From Blastopirellula sediminis (GTDB taxonomy: Bacteria > Planctomycetota > Planctomycetia > Pirellulales > Pirellulaceae): a DNA stretch of 64,000 nt. Made by a program: the position numbers and the translations under genes. Positions 52,738-60,956 of the stretch are shown in pieces. Location of the stretch: the NCBI RefSeq assembly GCF_020966755.1, contig NZ_JAJKFT010000010.1, forward strand, positions 1,202,710 through 1,266,709, written 5' to 3'. The notes beneath the pieces are model-generated. The model saw nothing but the letters and a program-made list of their open reading frames with translations, made no database searches and was not told the DNA's origin. The stretch's first letter is position 1, and the number at the start of each line of letters is the position of its first letter.

Positions 52738-55341
52738 TTACTTGTCGTTCGGCGTGACGGTGACGTTGTCGATATACAGTTCGGCGTTGGTCGCGTTGCC
52801 GAAGAAGCCGGGGCTGCCGTCGCGATTCGGATAGGTATCCTCCGCTTCGACCGTCCAATCGGCCGGTTCGGCCTCACCCTTCTTCCAGACTTTGCCGCGA
52901 ACCATCGCAATGTCTCCTTCGTTGGAGACTTGCATCTTCATCGTGTACCAGACGTCCGGCTCCATGGTGAAGGGGAGCGACTTGGCCATCCGCTGCTGGG
53001 TCACCCAGCTGCGAACTTGCGTCGTCTTGTCGTTGCCGTTCAGCACGAACTGATAGCCTTGGGCGATCAAGCCGATATCGGGCAACTGACCGTCGTCCAT
53101 CTTCTTCGCTTTGACGTCGGCCTGAATCGTGTAGTCATGCAGCTCCGGGCTGCTCATCCACGACTGGCTGCGGGTACCTTTCGGAATGGTCGAAATCTTG
53201 ACCATCACCTTGCTGCCGTCGACTTCACGAATGACGTGACGGTAACGAGCGCCGACCCAGGTAATCGGCGGCTGTCCGGCGCCGGTCATCGGATCGAGGG
53301 CGATCTCTTCAAAATTGAAGCTCCAGGGGAGATCCGGAACCGTGCGAATCCGTGACTGGCTGGCGACTTCGCCCAACTTGGCGGTGACGGTGGTCGCGGT
53401 GTGAGCGTCGCTCGTTTCCGAGGTGTAAAGTCCCTTGGCGTCGATCTTGCCGGGGCCGGCCAGTTCAAACGTCACGCCGCTCAGGTCAACGTCGAGCTGT
53501 TCGCCCAGCTTGTTGAACGCGGCGACCGAGAACTGCTGCGAATGACCCGGCTTCATCAGAACTTCGCACGGAACGACCTGCAATTGGTCGATGTCCGGGT
53601 TTTCGCTGACGGCGGTTTCCGGAGCGACCGGCGGCAGACCGGTGAAGCCCTTCGTCTTGGTCGGATCTTCCAAGCAGTAAATGCCGGCCGAGGTCGGCAC
53701 GTAGAGGAGGCCTTGAGCGCAGATCGGCGAGCCGTTGACTTCGCCGTCAGGGAAACGGCCCTTGTTCAGGATATCGAGCGAGCCGTCTTCTTGCGGTTCG
53801 AGAATCGCCCAGTTGCCGTTGGATTCAAACGCATAGATCTTGCCGTCGGCGTAAAGGGGATTGGCTCGCATCGCACGGCCGATGGCGATGCGTTTACCGA
53901 CCGGTTCGCCGGTCTTGGCGTCGAACCCGACGACCTTGCCGGCGTCATTGAACGCGTAGACGTAGTCGCCGACTTTCAGCAGCGAGCTCTTGCCCATCAT
54001 CACTTCGGGCTGCTGCCAGATCAGGCCTTTGCCGGTGATGTCGCCGGACAAAGCGCCATTGATCGCAGCGACGTTCCCCATCACTGACGAGATGTCGCCG
54101 ATGTTCTCTTCGCTATGGCCGACATAGATGGTGTCGCCGTCGACGGTCGGCGAAGTGTTGATGCCGCGCATCGACATCGCGTAGTTCCAGATCGGTTTGC
54201 CGGTCCGGGGCTGCAGCGACCAGAACGAACCGTCGCCCGAGCCGAAGACCATCGCCTTCTGACCGTTCAACGTCGCGATGACCGGAGCGCTGTAGGTGGT
54301 GTCGTCCGGCAGCAAGCGAGTGCCGTTGAACCAGACCATCTCGCCGGTGTTCTTGTCGAACGCCAGGAAACGGTGAGCCGGCTTGGCCATGTCTCCCCAG
54401 CCGATGACGACGGCGCTGACGATGACCAGGTCTTCAAAGACGATCGGGAAGTTGGTGCGGCCGCCGTAGGTCGACAGGAAGCCGAATTCTTCGTGCAGCT
54501 TGTGGACCCAATCGGTCTTGCCGGTTTCGGCGTCGATGCATTGAAAGTGACCGCAGACGCCGAGCGCGTAGATCTTGCCGTTGGTCGGATCGCCGACGAC
54601 GGCCGACCAGCCGACCCGTTCGACCGGCACGTCCGACAGATAAACGTTGAAGCGATTCTCCCAGAGGAACTCGCCGGTCAGCGCGTCAAGGCAAACGACT
54701 CGTTCCCCTTCACGCTTGGTTCCTTGTTCGGCGGCGCACAACGTGTAGAGCTTGCCGTTCATCACGATCGGCGTGCTGCGGGTGCCGAACTCGGGGGCGA
54801 ACCATTTGACGTTGCTTCCTTCGCCTCCTTCCGGATCGAAGTCGTCCGGCAGGCCGGTAGCGCGCGAGTAGCCGTTGTATTCCGGACCACGCACGTAAGT
54901 CCAATCTTGGGGATCGACTTTCCCTTCCGGCTTGGCGTCGGTAGCGACGTGGACTTTGGCTTCTTCTTCAGCCGGAGCCTTTTCTGGCGCCGCTGCCGGC
55001 GTTTCGCTCGGGGCGGCGGAAGCGCTGGTAATTTTGGTGGCGGGGATAGAAGCCGGCTTCGCCTCGGCGACCGCTTCGTCCTTTTTCATCTCGCTAGCAG
55101 ACGACTCTTCGGCGGCCGGCTTTTCTTCCGCTGGCGCCGCCGCTTCCGGTTTCATCTCTTCTTTGTGTTCGTCCGCATCATGATCATGATCGTGGTCGTG
55201 ATCGGCGTGATCGTGATCATGGTCGGCATGTTCGCCGGTCGTATTGCTGGGCGAAGAAGTCGGGCTGGCGGGCGGGGTGCAGCCGAAGAGGGCGAGGGCC
55301 GCAAACAATAGTAGGAGGGAGAGACTGGAAGTCTTCATCAT
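52738..55341 (-). CDS. PQQ-propeller lipoprotein with His/Asp-rich tail and jelly-roll C-terminus
   Basis: An 867-residue lipoprotein with lipobox LFGC (cysteine near residue 21). The mature N-terminus is an exceptional His/Asp run (HDHDHDHDHD-like, residues about 37-57) followed by an Ala/Glu/Lys/Pro-rich linker to about residue 130, probably metal-binding and flexible. A beta-propeller spans about 150-570 (DALTGEFLWENRF, FDKNTGEMVWFNG, FDAKTGEPVGKR), then a Big-type Ig-like region (about 600-680), and the last 190 residues resemble a LamG/jelly-roll or DUF1080-like sandwich (IQADVKAKKMDDGQLPDIGL). The ATG at 55341 or the next at 55338 is used. First gene of a two-gene unit. Confidence 0.85.
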   Translation of the reverse strand: MMKTSSLSLLLLFAALALFGCTPPASPTSSPSNTTGEHADHDHDHADHDHDHDHDADEHKEEMKPEAAAPAEEKPAAEESSASEMKKDEAVAEAKPASIPATKITSASAAPSETPAAAPEKAPAEEEAKVHVATDAKPEGKVDPQDWTYVRGPEYNGYSRATGLPDDFDPEGGEGSNVKWFAPEFGTRSTPIVMNGKLYTLCAAEQGTKREGERVVCLDALTGEFLWENRFNVYLSDVPVERVGWSAVVGDPTNGKIYALGVCGHFQCIDAETGKTDWVHKLHEEFGFLSTYGGRTNFPIVFEDLVIVSAVVIGWGDMAKPAHRFLAFDKNTGEMVWFNGTRLLPDDTTYSAPVIATLNGQKAMVFGSGDGSFWSLQPRTGKPIWNYAMSMRGINTSPTVDGDTIYVGHSEENIGDISSVMGNVAAINGALSGDITGKGLIWQQPEVMMGKSSLLKVGDYVYAFNDAGKVVGFDAKTGEPVGKRIAIGRAMRANPLYADGKIYAFESNGNWAILEPQEDGSLDILNKGRFPDGEVNGSPICAQGLLYVPTSAGIYCLEDPTKTKGFTGLPPVAPETAVSENPDIDQLQVVPCEVLMKPGHSQQFSVAAFNKLGEQLDVDLSGVTFELAGPGKIDAKGLYTSETSDAHTATTVTAKLGEVASQSRIRTVPDLPWSFNFEEIALDPMTGAGQPPITWVGARYRHVIREVDGSKVMVKISTIPKGTRSQSWMSSPELHDYTIQADVKAKKMDDGQLPDIGLIAQGYQFVLNGNDKTTQVRSWVTQQRMAKSLPFTMEPDVWYTMKMQVSNEGDIAMVRGKVWKKGEAEPADWTVEAEDTYPNRDGSPGFFGNATNAELYIDNVTVTPNDK

Positions 55342-55605
55342 GGGTGAATACCTGCAGATTACTGCTGTACGGGCTGGGCAAGCGGTAGGGATCGCTCTGT
55401 TTAGGATACGCCGTCGGCGAGCGCCGGGCAACTGATAGCGGAACGTGAGTCCAAACGGCAAAACCAAGAATTCAATGGACTTACGCTAATTGGGAGGGGG
55501 AAGCGGCGGGGAAAAATGGCGTTTGCGTGACCTGTTTCACACTATGCCGGAGGGGGAAAACCTGACTTTCGGACAAAAATTAGCAAAGTTTCGGGATGTT
55601 GGACG

Positions 55606-55971
55606 CTAGTCGTCAAACCACTCGTCGCTGGGGTCAAACTTGGGATAGACGATGTTCAGGATCTTCATCTTGCCGATCGCTCGGTGTCGCGTGCCGGGGC
55701 GAATCATGACGAGCATGCCTGGTTTCAGATCGATGCGAGCGTCATCCAGCTGCATTTGTGCGTCGTCAGCGCATTCCAGGATGTAATAGGTCTCGGTCAG
55801 TTGTTTGTGGTAGTGAAGCTTGGCGTCGGTCGAGATCTCGGTCAGGTGAATCGTGCCGGGATAGTCGGCGACTTCGGCCAGTCCGCGACGCGCCGTACCG
55901 CAAGGGCAAGGAACTCCGGGAAGGGCTGCGAGATGAACGATCTCGTAACCTGAGAGGGAACTAGCGGACAT
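55606..55971 (-). CDS. Cupin domain protein
   Basis: A 121-residue single-domain cupin. The first motif is KLHYHKQLTETYYILE with the metal histidines and glutamate, and the second is GMLVMIRPGTRHRAIG with the last histidine. Three cysteines near the N-terminus (PGVPCPCGTARRGL) are unusual. GGAG precedes the ATG. Substrate unknown. It lies alone upstream of the Cys-rich gene's long leader, on the opposite strand. Confidence 0.88.
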   Translation of the reverse strand: MSASSLSGYEIVHLAALPGVPCPCGTARRGLAEVADYPGTIHLTEISTDAKLHYHKQLTETYYILECADDAQMQLDDARIDLKPGMLVMIRPGTRHRAIGKMKILNIVYPKFDPSDEWFDD

Positions 55972-56617
55972 GAACTACTCCAAATGACCGGCGAGCGACG
56001 AACATGAGCAAATCGCGGAAGATTTCTACGGATTATCTTAGCTAACCGGCGCCGCCGCTTCCAGTTCGCAAAGTGTCCCCAGTTGCGGGAGGCGTGCGCG
56101 TCAAGCTGCGAAGAGTTTGCGGCCTGCGTTTGGTTTCCGGTCATGAGGCGAATCGGACAATCGTTAAGGTTTGCCTGGCTTCCAGAGGCGTTAAATCTTG
56201 CGCTACAGGAGAGGTAAACCAAGTTGCGGAAATTGACTTCGATCGGTAAAGCGGCATCGATTGGCAGGCCGATACCGTGATCTGGCGATCGAATTCGTTC
56301 GTCGCTTCAAGTCCCTCTCGCGGAGAAGGAGGGCACGTTAACTCTCGGCATGGAGAGATCGAGTCACGGGAAGACTCGACCGAAGTTAGCGGTCAATATT
56401 TTGTGTGGACTGTAGAGCTTTGCAAGCTTCCTGAACAAGGTCCGACTGACGCTCCCACACTTACGCCTTCTTCCGACGGTCCCGCCTGTCGGTAGGAATG
56501 GAGTAAGCGAACACTCGCGGCGTGGGAGTCGCACACCGTGACTGTTCACGCGAGCGCCGGCCAAGTGACGGACCGCAAGCGGGCCCACAGTACTAACGCA
56601 TTAGGAGACGTTGCTCG
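55972..56617 (+). promoter_or_regulatory. Long intergenic region and structured leader of the Cys-rich gene
   Basis: About 646 bases without a credible gene. The last 230 bases fold locally: GACCG/CGGTC near 56375, CCGAC/GTCGG around 56474-56494, and a nested hairpin from about 56512 to 56558 (CTCGCG...CACGCGAG enclosing AGTCGCAC...GTGACT). AGGAGA lies 9 bases before the ATG at 56618. This looks like a transcribed leader with possible control function. Confidence 0.45.
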
Positions 56618-57565
56618 ATGAAACTGAATCTTGTTGTGGGAACGATGCTGGTTGCGCTGATGTGTAGCCAATCGTTTGCCGCCGGCCTGCTGAATCAGAT
56701 GCTTGGCGGTGGCTGCGGCTGCTCGACCTCGTGCTGCCAAACGCCCAAATGCTGCACTCCGGCCCCGCGCTGCTGTGCTCCGAAACCGACCTGCTGTGCT
56801 CCGGCGCCGGCCACGTGCTGTGCCCCTGAGCCGACCTGCTGTGCTCCTGAGCCGACCTGCTGCGAACCTTCGCCTTGCTGCTGCTCGAAGAAGTGCTGCA
56901 CCCCGCTGCGTGACGCTCTGAGCAACCTGTTCTGCTGCAAGAAGAGCTGCTGTGGCTCGAGCTGCGGTTGCGACACCGGTTGCTGCGACGCTGAACCGAC
57001 CTGCTGTGCTCCGGAAGCCAGCTGCTGTGCCCCGGAAGCCAGCTGCTGTGCCCCGGAAGCTTGCGGTTGCGATTCGGGTTGCGGAAGCAGCTGCGGTTCG
57101 TGCTGCAAGAAGAAGTGCGGTCTGCTGGACGGCCTCTTCTGCTGCAAGAAGAAGAGCTGCTGCGGCGGTTGCGACAGCTGCTGCTCGGCTGAACCGACCT
57201 GCTGTGCCCCGGAAGCCAGCTGCTGTGCTCCGGAAGCCTGCGGTTGCGACAGCGGTTGCGATTCGGGTTGCGGTTGCGACACCTCGTGCGGCGGTTGCGC
57301 CCCGAAGTGCTGCTCGTGCACCCCGATCCGTGACGCCATCAAGCGTCTGTTCTGCCTGCCGAAGTGCCACAGCTGCTGCGGTTGCGAAACCAGCTGCGGT
57401 TGCGACACCAGCTGCGGCGGTTGCAGCAGCTGCGGTGGTTCGAGCGCCCCGATGTCGCCGATCCCGGCTGACGATTCGGCCGCTCCGATGCCGCCGGCCC
57501 CGGTTCCGGCCGACAACATGACGTTTGTCCCGGCTCGCCGTCGTCTGGCCAGCAACGTTCGCTAA
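56618..57565 (+). CDS. Extremely cysteine-rich exported protein
   Basis: A 315-residue protein with a signal peptide (about residues 1-22, cleavage after SFAA). By my count 74 of 315 residues are cysteine, mostly as CC pairs in repeats of CCAPEPT/CCAPEAS and CGCDSGC. A module with a hydrophobic centre occurs three times: CCTPLRDALSNLFCCKK, KKCGLLDGLFCCKKK and CTPIRDAIKRLFCLPK. The last 50 residues are Cys-free, Pro/Ala-rich. The DNA shows internal duplication (about 56988-57070 against 57189-57250). It fits the disulfide-linked, proline- and cystine-rich protein wall known for Planctomycetes, but no characterised protein is recognised. An alternative is metal storage. A strong ribosome site and terminator suggest high expression. 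Confidence 0.85.
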   Translation: MKLNLVVGTMLVALMCSQSFAAGLLNQMLGGGCGCSTSCCQTPKCCTPAPRCCAPKPTCCAPAPATCCAPEPTCCAPEPTCCEPSPCCCSKKCCTPLRDALSNLFCCKKSCCGSSCGCDTGCCDAEPTCCAPEASCCAPEASCCAPEACGCDSGCGSSCGSCCKKKCGLLDGLFCCKKKSCCGGCDSCCSAEPTCCAPEASCCAPEACGCDSGCDSGCGCDTSCGGCAPKCCSCTPIRDAIKRLFCLPKCHSCCGCETSCGCDTSCGGCSSCGGSSAPMSPIPADDSAAPMPPAPVPADNMTFVPARRRLASNVR

Positions 57566-57600
57566 GCTTCGGCTCAGTGATCGACAGCTAAGAATAAAAG

Positions 57601-57631
57601 CCTGGTTGGAGAAATCCAACCAGGTTTTTTT
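57601..57631 (+). terminator. Perfect Rho-independent terminator of the Cys-rich gene
   Basis: CCTGGTTGGA/TCCAACCAGG (57601-57610 and 57615-57624) forms a 10-bp stem capped by a GAAA tetraloop, followed by TTTTTTT. Confidence 0.95.
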
Positions 57632-57648
57632 CTGCGCTAGCCGCAAAC

Positions 57649-58320
57649 TTATCCTTGGAACTGCCGCTGCACTTCGGCGTCCGAAATGACCACCATCCCC
57701 CAGATCGCAAACGGCATCACGAAGATGCAGCAGAGACTGGAAGAGCAGGGGAGCAGCGCCAGGATGAAACCGGTCCAGGCCAACGCGTAGTTGCGCAGTT
57801 GGACCGCGTTGTAGAGTGAGAACAGCGTGAACGCGTTAAACGCAATCACCAAGCCGCTGCCGATCAGATTGCCGATCAATTCCGCCGGGTCGCGCTGAAT
57901 GTTGTTATTGTTGGCTGCGATCATGACGACGTTCGCCACCAGGCCCAACAGCATGAGCGCCAGGATGATCCCCAGCAGCGACATGCAGACGATCGCCGGA
58001 ATGGCCACCTTCTTTTTCGCTTCTTCAAATCCGCCCGACATCGAATAGGCGCTCGACGACGACGAGGCGTAAGGAGACGCGAAGGGATTCGATTCGCCGG
58101 CCGGGGGCGCCGTCACGCTGTCCGGGAACAGACTCGACGACTGATCCGCCGGCGGGTTGTACGGATTCGGGTCGGAAAACAGGTTTCCTCCCGACGGAGG
58201 CGCTCCGCCCGGGATCGGCTGCACCGCGGAACAATGGGGGCACTTCGTTCGTTTCCCTTCATTGCCGTCGGGGACGCGAATCTGTTGTTTACAAACCTGG
58301 CAAGCGAATTCAATCGGCAT
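57649..58320 (-). CDS. Zinc-ribbon/four-helix membrane protein, paralog 1
   Basis: A 223-residue protein, last of four tandem paralogs. A zinc ribbon at residues 7-30 (CQVCKQQIRVPDG...CPHC) is followed by a Pro/Ser-rich linker to about residue 95, then four predicted membrane helices. Near the C-terminus comes the family signature CCIFVMPFAIWG, ending DAEVQRQFQG. No known domain covers the membrane part. The cytoplasmic zinc ribbon with CPxC sites is of the MJ0042/zf-ribbon type. It faces the Cys-rich gene convergently. Confidence 0.8.
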   Translation of the reverse strand: MPIEFACQVCKQQIRVPDGNEGKRTKCPHCSAVQPIPGGAPPSGGNLFSDPNPYNPPADQSSSLFPDSVTAPPAGESNPFASPYASSSSSAYSMSGGFEEAKKKVAIPAIVCMSLLGIILALMLLGLVANVVMIAANNNNIQRDPAELIGNLIGSGLVIAFNAFTLFSLYNAVQLRNYALAWTGFILALLPCSSSLCCIFVMPFAIWGMVVISDAEVQRQFQG

Positions 58321-58443
58321 CGGCGTAACTTCAAGGATGAGTAGCGAATCGGCGCGGCGATTGAATACCGCGTTTTGACTAATGTAAGCCGCTGCCGACC
58401 AAGATGCTAGCGCGACTCCGGCGGCAATCCTGGGAAGCTCCCC

Positions 58444-59214
58444 TTAGCGAAACTGCGCCTTCCCTTCCGGCATGCAGAGCATCACGATCGCCCAGACTCC
58501 GGCCGGAAAGGCGATGCCCGCGATCAGAATTGTCGCGCAGTTCGTCATCAGGCCGCACGGAACCATTCCCAGCAGCACGCCGACCCACGCCGCCGCGTAC
58601 GACTTGCGGAACAGCGTGCTCGCCAGACAGGCGATCGAGCCAATGCTCAGCACGCAGCCGATGCCGCCGGTGACGGCGACGCCGATCCAGAGCACATGTT
58701 GGTCAGGAGCGTTGTTCGCCTGGGGCGGATTGGTCAGCATCAGCACTCCGAAGCCGACCACCAGCATCGAGGCCAAAAAATTGACCGCCTGGGCGACCAG
58801 CAGGATCGCGACCGGGATCGTCAGCAGCACCTTCGCCGTTTCGGGCGTCATCCCGCCGGAACCAGGCGGCTTCGCGACGTAGGGCGAAGGCGCCGATGCG
58901 GCGGGGCTCGGAGACTGATACGGGTTCGGCGGCGCCTCTTTCGCGAGCGGCGGAAGCGGCTTGTCGGCGAATGGATTCGGCTCGCTGGTCGGCAGCGGAG
59001 GAGGAGGACCTTTTGGGGGCGGCGGCGTCGGGGCAGGTTTTGGGCTCGGCGCCGGATTGCGGATTTCGCCGCTCGGCGGTTCGCTCTTGGCGCCGTCTGG
59101 CGTCGGAATCACTTGCAGATGACCGCAGCCGGGACAGCGCACCTTCTTGCCAGCCGAGTCGTCCGGGACGCGGAGCTTTTTCGGACAGGCGGAGCAAAGG
59201 AACTCGATCGGCAT
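58444..59214 (-). CDS. Zinc-ribbon/four-helix membrane protein, paralog 2
   Basis: A 256-residue protein with an N-terminal zinc ribbon (CSACPKKLRVPD...CPGCG), a very long Pro-rich linker (about residues 38-130, including PTPPPPKGPPPPLP), and four membrane helices. The C-terminal region is the most divergent of the four, with PAGVWAIVML instead of PFAIWGIVLL, and the CC pair before it is reduced to one cysteine (NCATILIAG). The frame is open upstream, but the ATG at 59214 matches the MPIEF start of its paralogs. Confidence 0.8.
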   Translation of the reverse strand: MPIEFLCSACPKKLRVPDDSAGKKVRCPGCGHLQVIPTPDGAKSEPPSGEIRNPAPSPKPAPTPPPPKGPPPPLPTSEPNPFADKPLPPLAKEAPPNPYQSPSPAASAPSPYVAKPPGSGGMTPETAKVLLTIPVAILLVAQAVNFLASMLVVGFGVLMLTNPPQANNAPDQHVLWIGVAVTGGIGCVLSIGSIACLASTLFRKSYAAAWVGVLLGMVPCGLMTNCATILIAGIAFPAGVWAIVMLCMPEGKAQFR

Positions 59215-59321
59215 CGTGACGAATATCCGCAAGCGGCGTTAAAGAAAAGGGTAAGCCAAGTCTAAGTCGCGGTCGGTCGCCTATCCACTGCAATCCAGGA
59301 ACTCGCCGCAACCTGTCCAGA

Positions 59322-59981
59322 CTAGGCGCGAAAATGGGCCGAAATGCGCTTGTCCGAAAGGAGCACGATCCCCCAGATGGCGAACGGAATGGTAAAGACG
59401 CAGCAGATCGACGTGCCGAACGGGGTCATCGCCAATACCAGGCCGGTCCAGGCCCAGCTCAGCTCGTCGACGTTGCGGAAGCTATTCACTCCCTTGAGCG
59501 TCGCCGCGGTCAAACAAACGGAAATCGCTCCCATGAACATCGAGAACATAATGGAGTAGATGTTCATGTTCGCCGGCGGTGCGAACATCAGCTGCAGCGT
59601 CCACAGGACCACCCCCACCGCATTTAGTGCAGTGACCAGAATCGCAAAGACGAACAGCACCGTCGCCGGGGTCGAGATGCGATAACGAACTTCGCTCGGG
59701 TTCAGACTCTCCGCTTTTTCTTTCCGCTTTGCGGTCGGGGCGGAGGCGCTGGGAGACGTAGACGCGGCGCCCAGCACATCGCCGAGCGATTTCGACGACG
59801 ACTGCCCCGGCTTCTGACTCCAGAAGTCGTCGTCCCCCTGGGCGCGAGCCTCCGGCGCCGGCGTAGGCGTCGGAACGCGCTCGGCCGATTGGCACTTCGG
59901 ACAACGAACTTTCTTTCCTGCCAGCACGTCAGGCACGCGAAACTTCGCAGAGCACTGGCCGCAGGAGAATTCAATGGGCAT
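59322..59981 (-). CDS. Zinc-ribbon/four-helix membrane protein, paralog 3
   Basis: A 219-residue protein with N-terminal zinc ribbon CGQCSAKFRVPDVLAGKKVRC followed by PKC. A linker (about residues 42-100) contains DDDFWSQ, shared with paralog 4. Four membrane helices follow, with the signature SICCVFTIPFAIWGIVLL and the C-terminus DKRISAHFRA. Closest to paralog 4 in sequence. Confidence 0.82.
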   Translation of the reverse strand: MPIEFSCGQCSAKFRVPDVLAGKKVRCPKCQSAERVPTPTPAPEARAQGDDDFWSQKPGQSSSKSLGDVLGAASTSPSASAPTAKRKEKAESLNPSEVRYRISTPATVLFVFAILVTALNAVGVVLWTLQLMFAPPANMNIYSIMFSMFMGAISVCLTAATLKGVNSFRNVDELSWAWTGLVLAMTPFGTSICCVFTIPFAIWGIVLLSDKRISAHFRA

Positions 59982-60048
59982 TCAGGGGTCTCAAACCGCA
60001 ATCGATGGGGGCAAGATTCCGGTCCAAAAATTATAGGCGCTGCAGGGG

Positions 60049-60750
60049 CTAATCTCGAAATCGCGAGGCGATCCGTTTGTCGCACATCAACGCGATTCCC
60101 CAGATCGCGAACGGAATCGCCAGCGGGCAACAAACGTAGGTTCCAAACGGCGTCATCCCCACAATCAAGGCGAACCAGACCGAACCAGCCGAACCGCGTA
60201 AATTCCGCAGGGCGTTGGCGCCGCGGTAGGTGCCAATCGACCCAGCAAAGACGAGGACCGTCACGATCAAGTTCGTGATGAGCTGATCGGGCGGCAGTCG
60301 ATTCGCACCACCGATCAAGAGGAGCACCATGGCGACCAGCCCTAATCCCCCCAGCACGATCCCCAACAACGCAAAGGCGCACAGGACCGTCGCCGGGAAA
60401 ACGACTCGGCGGCGGGCATCCTTTTCGGATAAGCCGTTCCCCTGGCGACCGGAGTTCCCTGACGAGCTTGTGGATGTGGAAGGGGCGGGAGCGGCGGCCG
60501 GCATCGGCATAGCGCCGGCCGTCTGACTCCAGAAGTCGTCATCGACGTTCGACTTCATCTGGTAGTCGATTTCCGGTTCCGGATCGGGCAACGGCAGTTC
60601 CGGTTCGGGATCGGGCAAGAGCAGCTCTGGCTCGGCCGCCGGAATTTCCCCGACCGTTTGGCACTTGGGGCAACGGACTTTCTTTCCCGCCATCTTTTCG
60701 TCAACGCGAAACTTGGCGGAGCAGCTCTTGCACTGAAAGGTGATCGGCAT
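60049..60750 (-). CDS. Zinc-ribbon/four-helix membrane protein, paralog 4
   Basis: A 233-residue protein and the first gene of the series. Zinc ribbon CKSCSAKFRVDEKMAGKKVR then CPKC, a linker with tandem LPDPEPE repeats and DDDFWSQ, then four membrane helices. The signature is YVCCPLAIPFAIWGIALM with the C-terminus CDKRIASRFRD. GGGAAG lies about 6 bases before the ATG. The four genes are spaced by 67, 107 and 123 bases and run in one direction, so they may share a transcript, though each gap could carry its own promoter. Confidence 0.82.
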   Translation of the reverse strand: MPITFQCKSCSAKFRVDEKMAGKKVRCPKCQTVGEIPAAEPELLLPDPEPELPLPDPEPEIDYQMKSNVDDDFWSQTAGAMPMPAAAPAPSTSTSSSGNSGRQGNGLSEKDARRRVVFPATVLCAFALLGIVLGGLGLVAMVLLLIGGANRLPPDQLITNLIVTVLVFAGSIGTYRGANALRNLRGSAGSVWFALIVGMTPFGTYVCCPLAIPFAIWGIALMCDKRIASRFRD

Positions 60751-60956
60751 CCGGCTCTTCCCGATGTCAAAAGGTCAAAATCAACGGCACCCCCCCATTT
60801 CTCGGCGTAATACTGTAGAGGGGTTTGGTTCCGGCATCCAGTCTATTTAACGCACCGGCAAACGTCTATCGGTCCTCTGCTAATTTCCCCATTTCCTAAC
60901 GGCTGGTAAGATGAACGGTCATTTGCGGCGGCAGGGATTCAAGCAAGCAGGCAGGG

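Noticed and set aside
56277..56495. Short plus-strand frame in the leader of the Cys-rich gene
   Set aside because: Composition is random, no ribosome site, and it overlaps predicted hairpins; a leader peptide cannot be supported.
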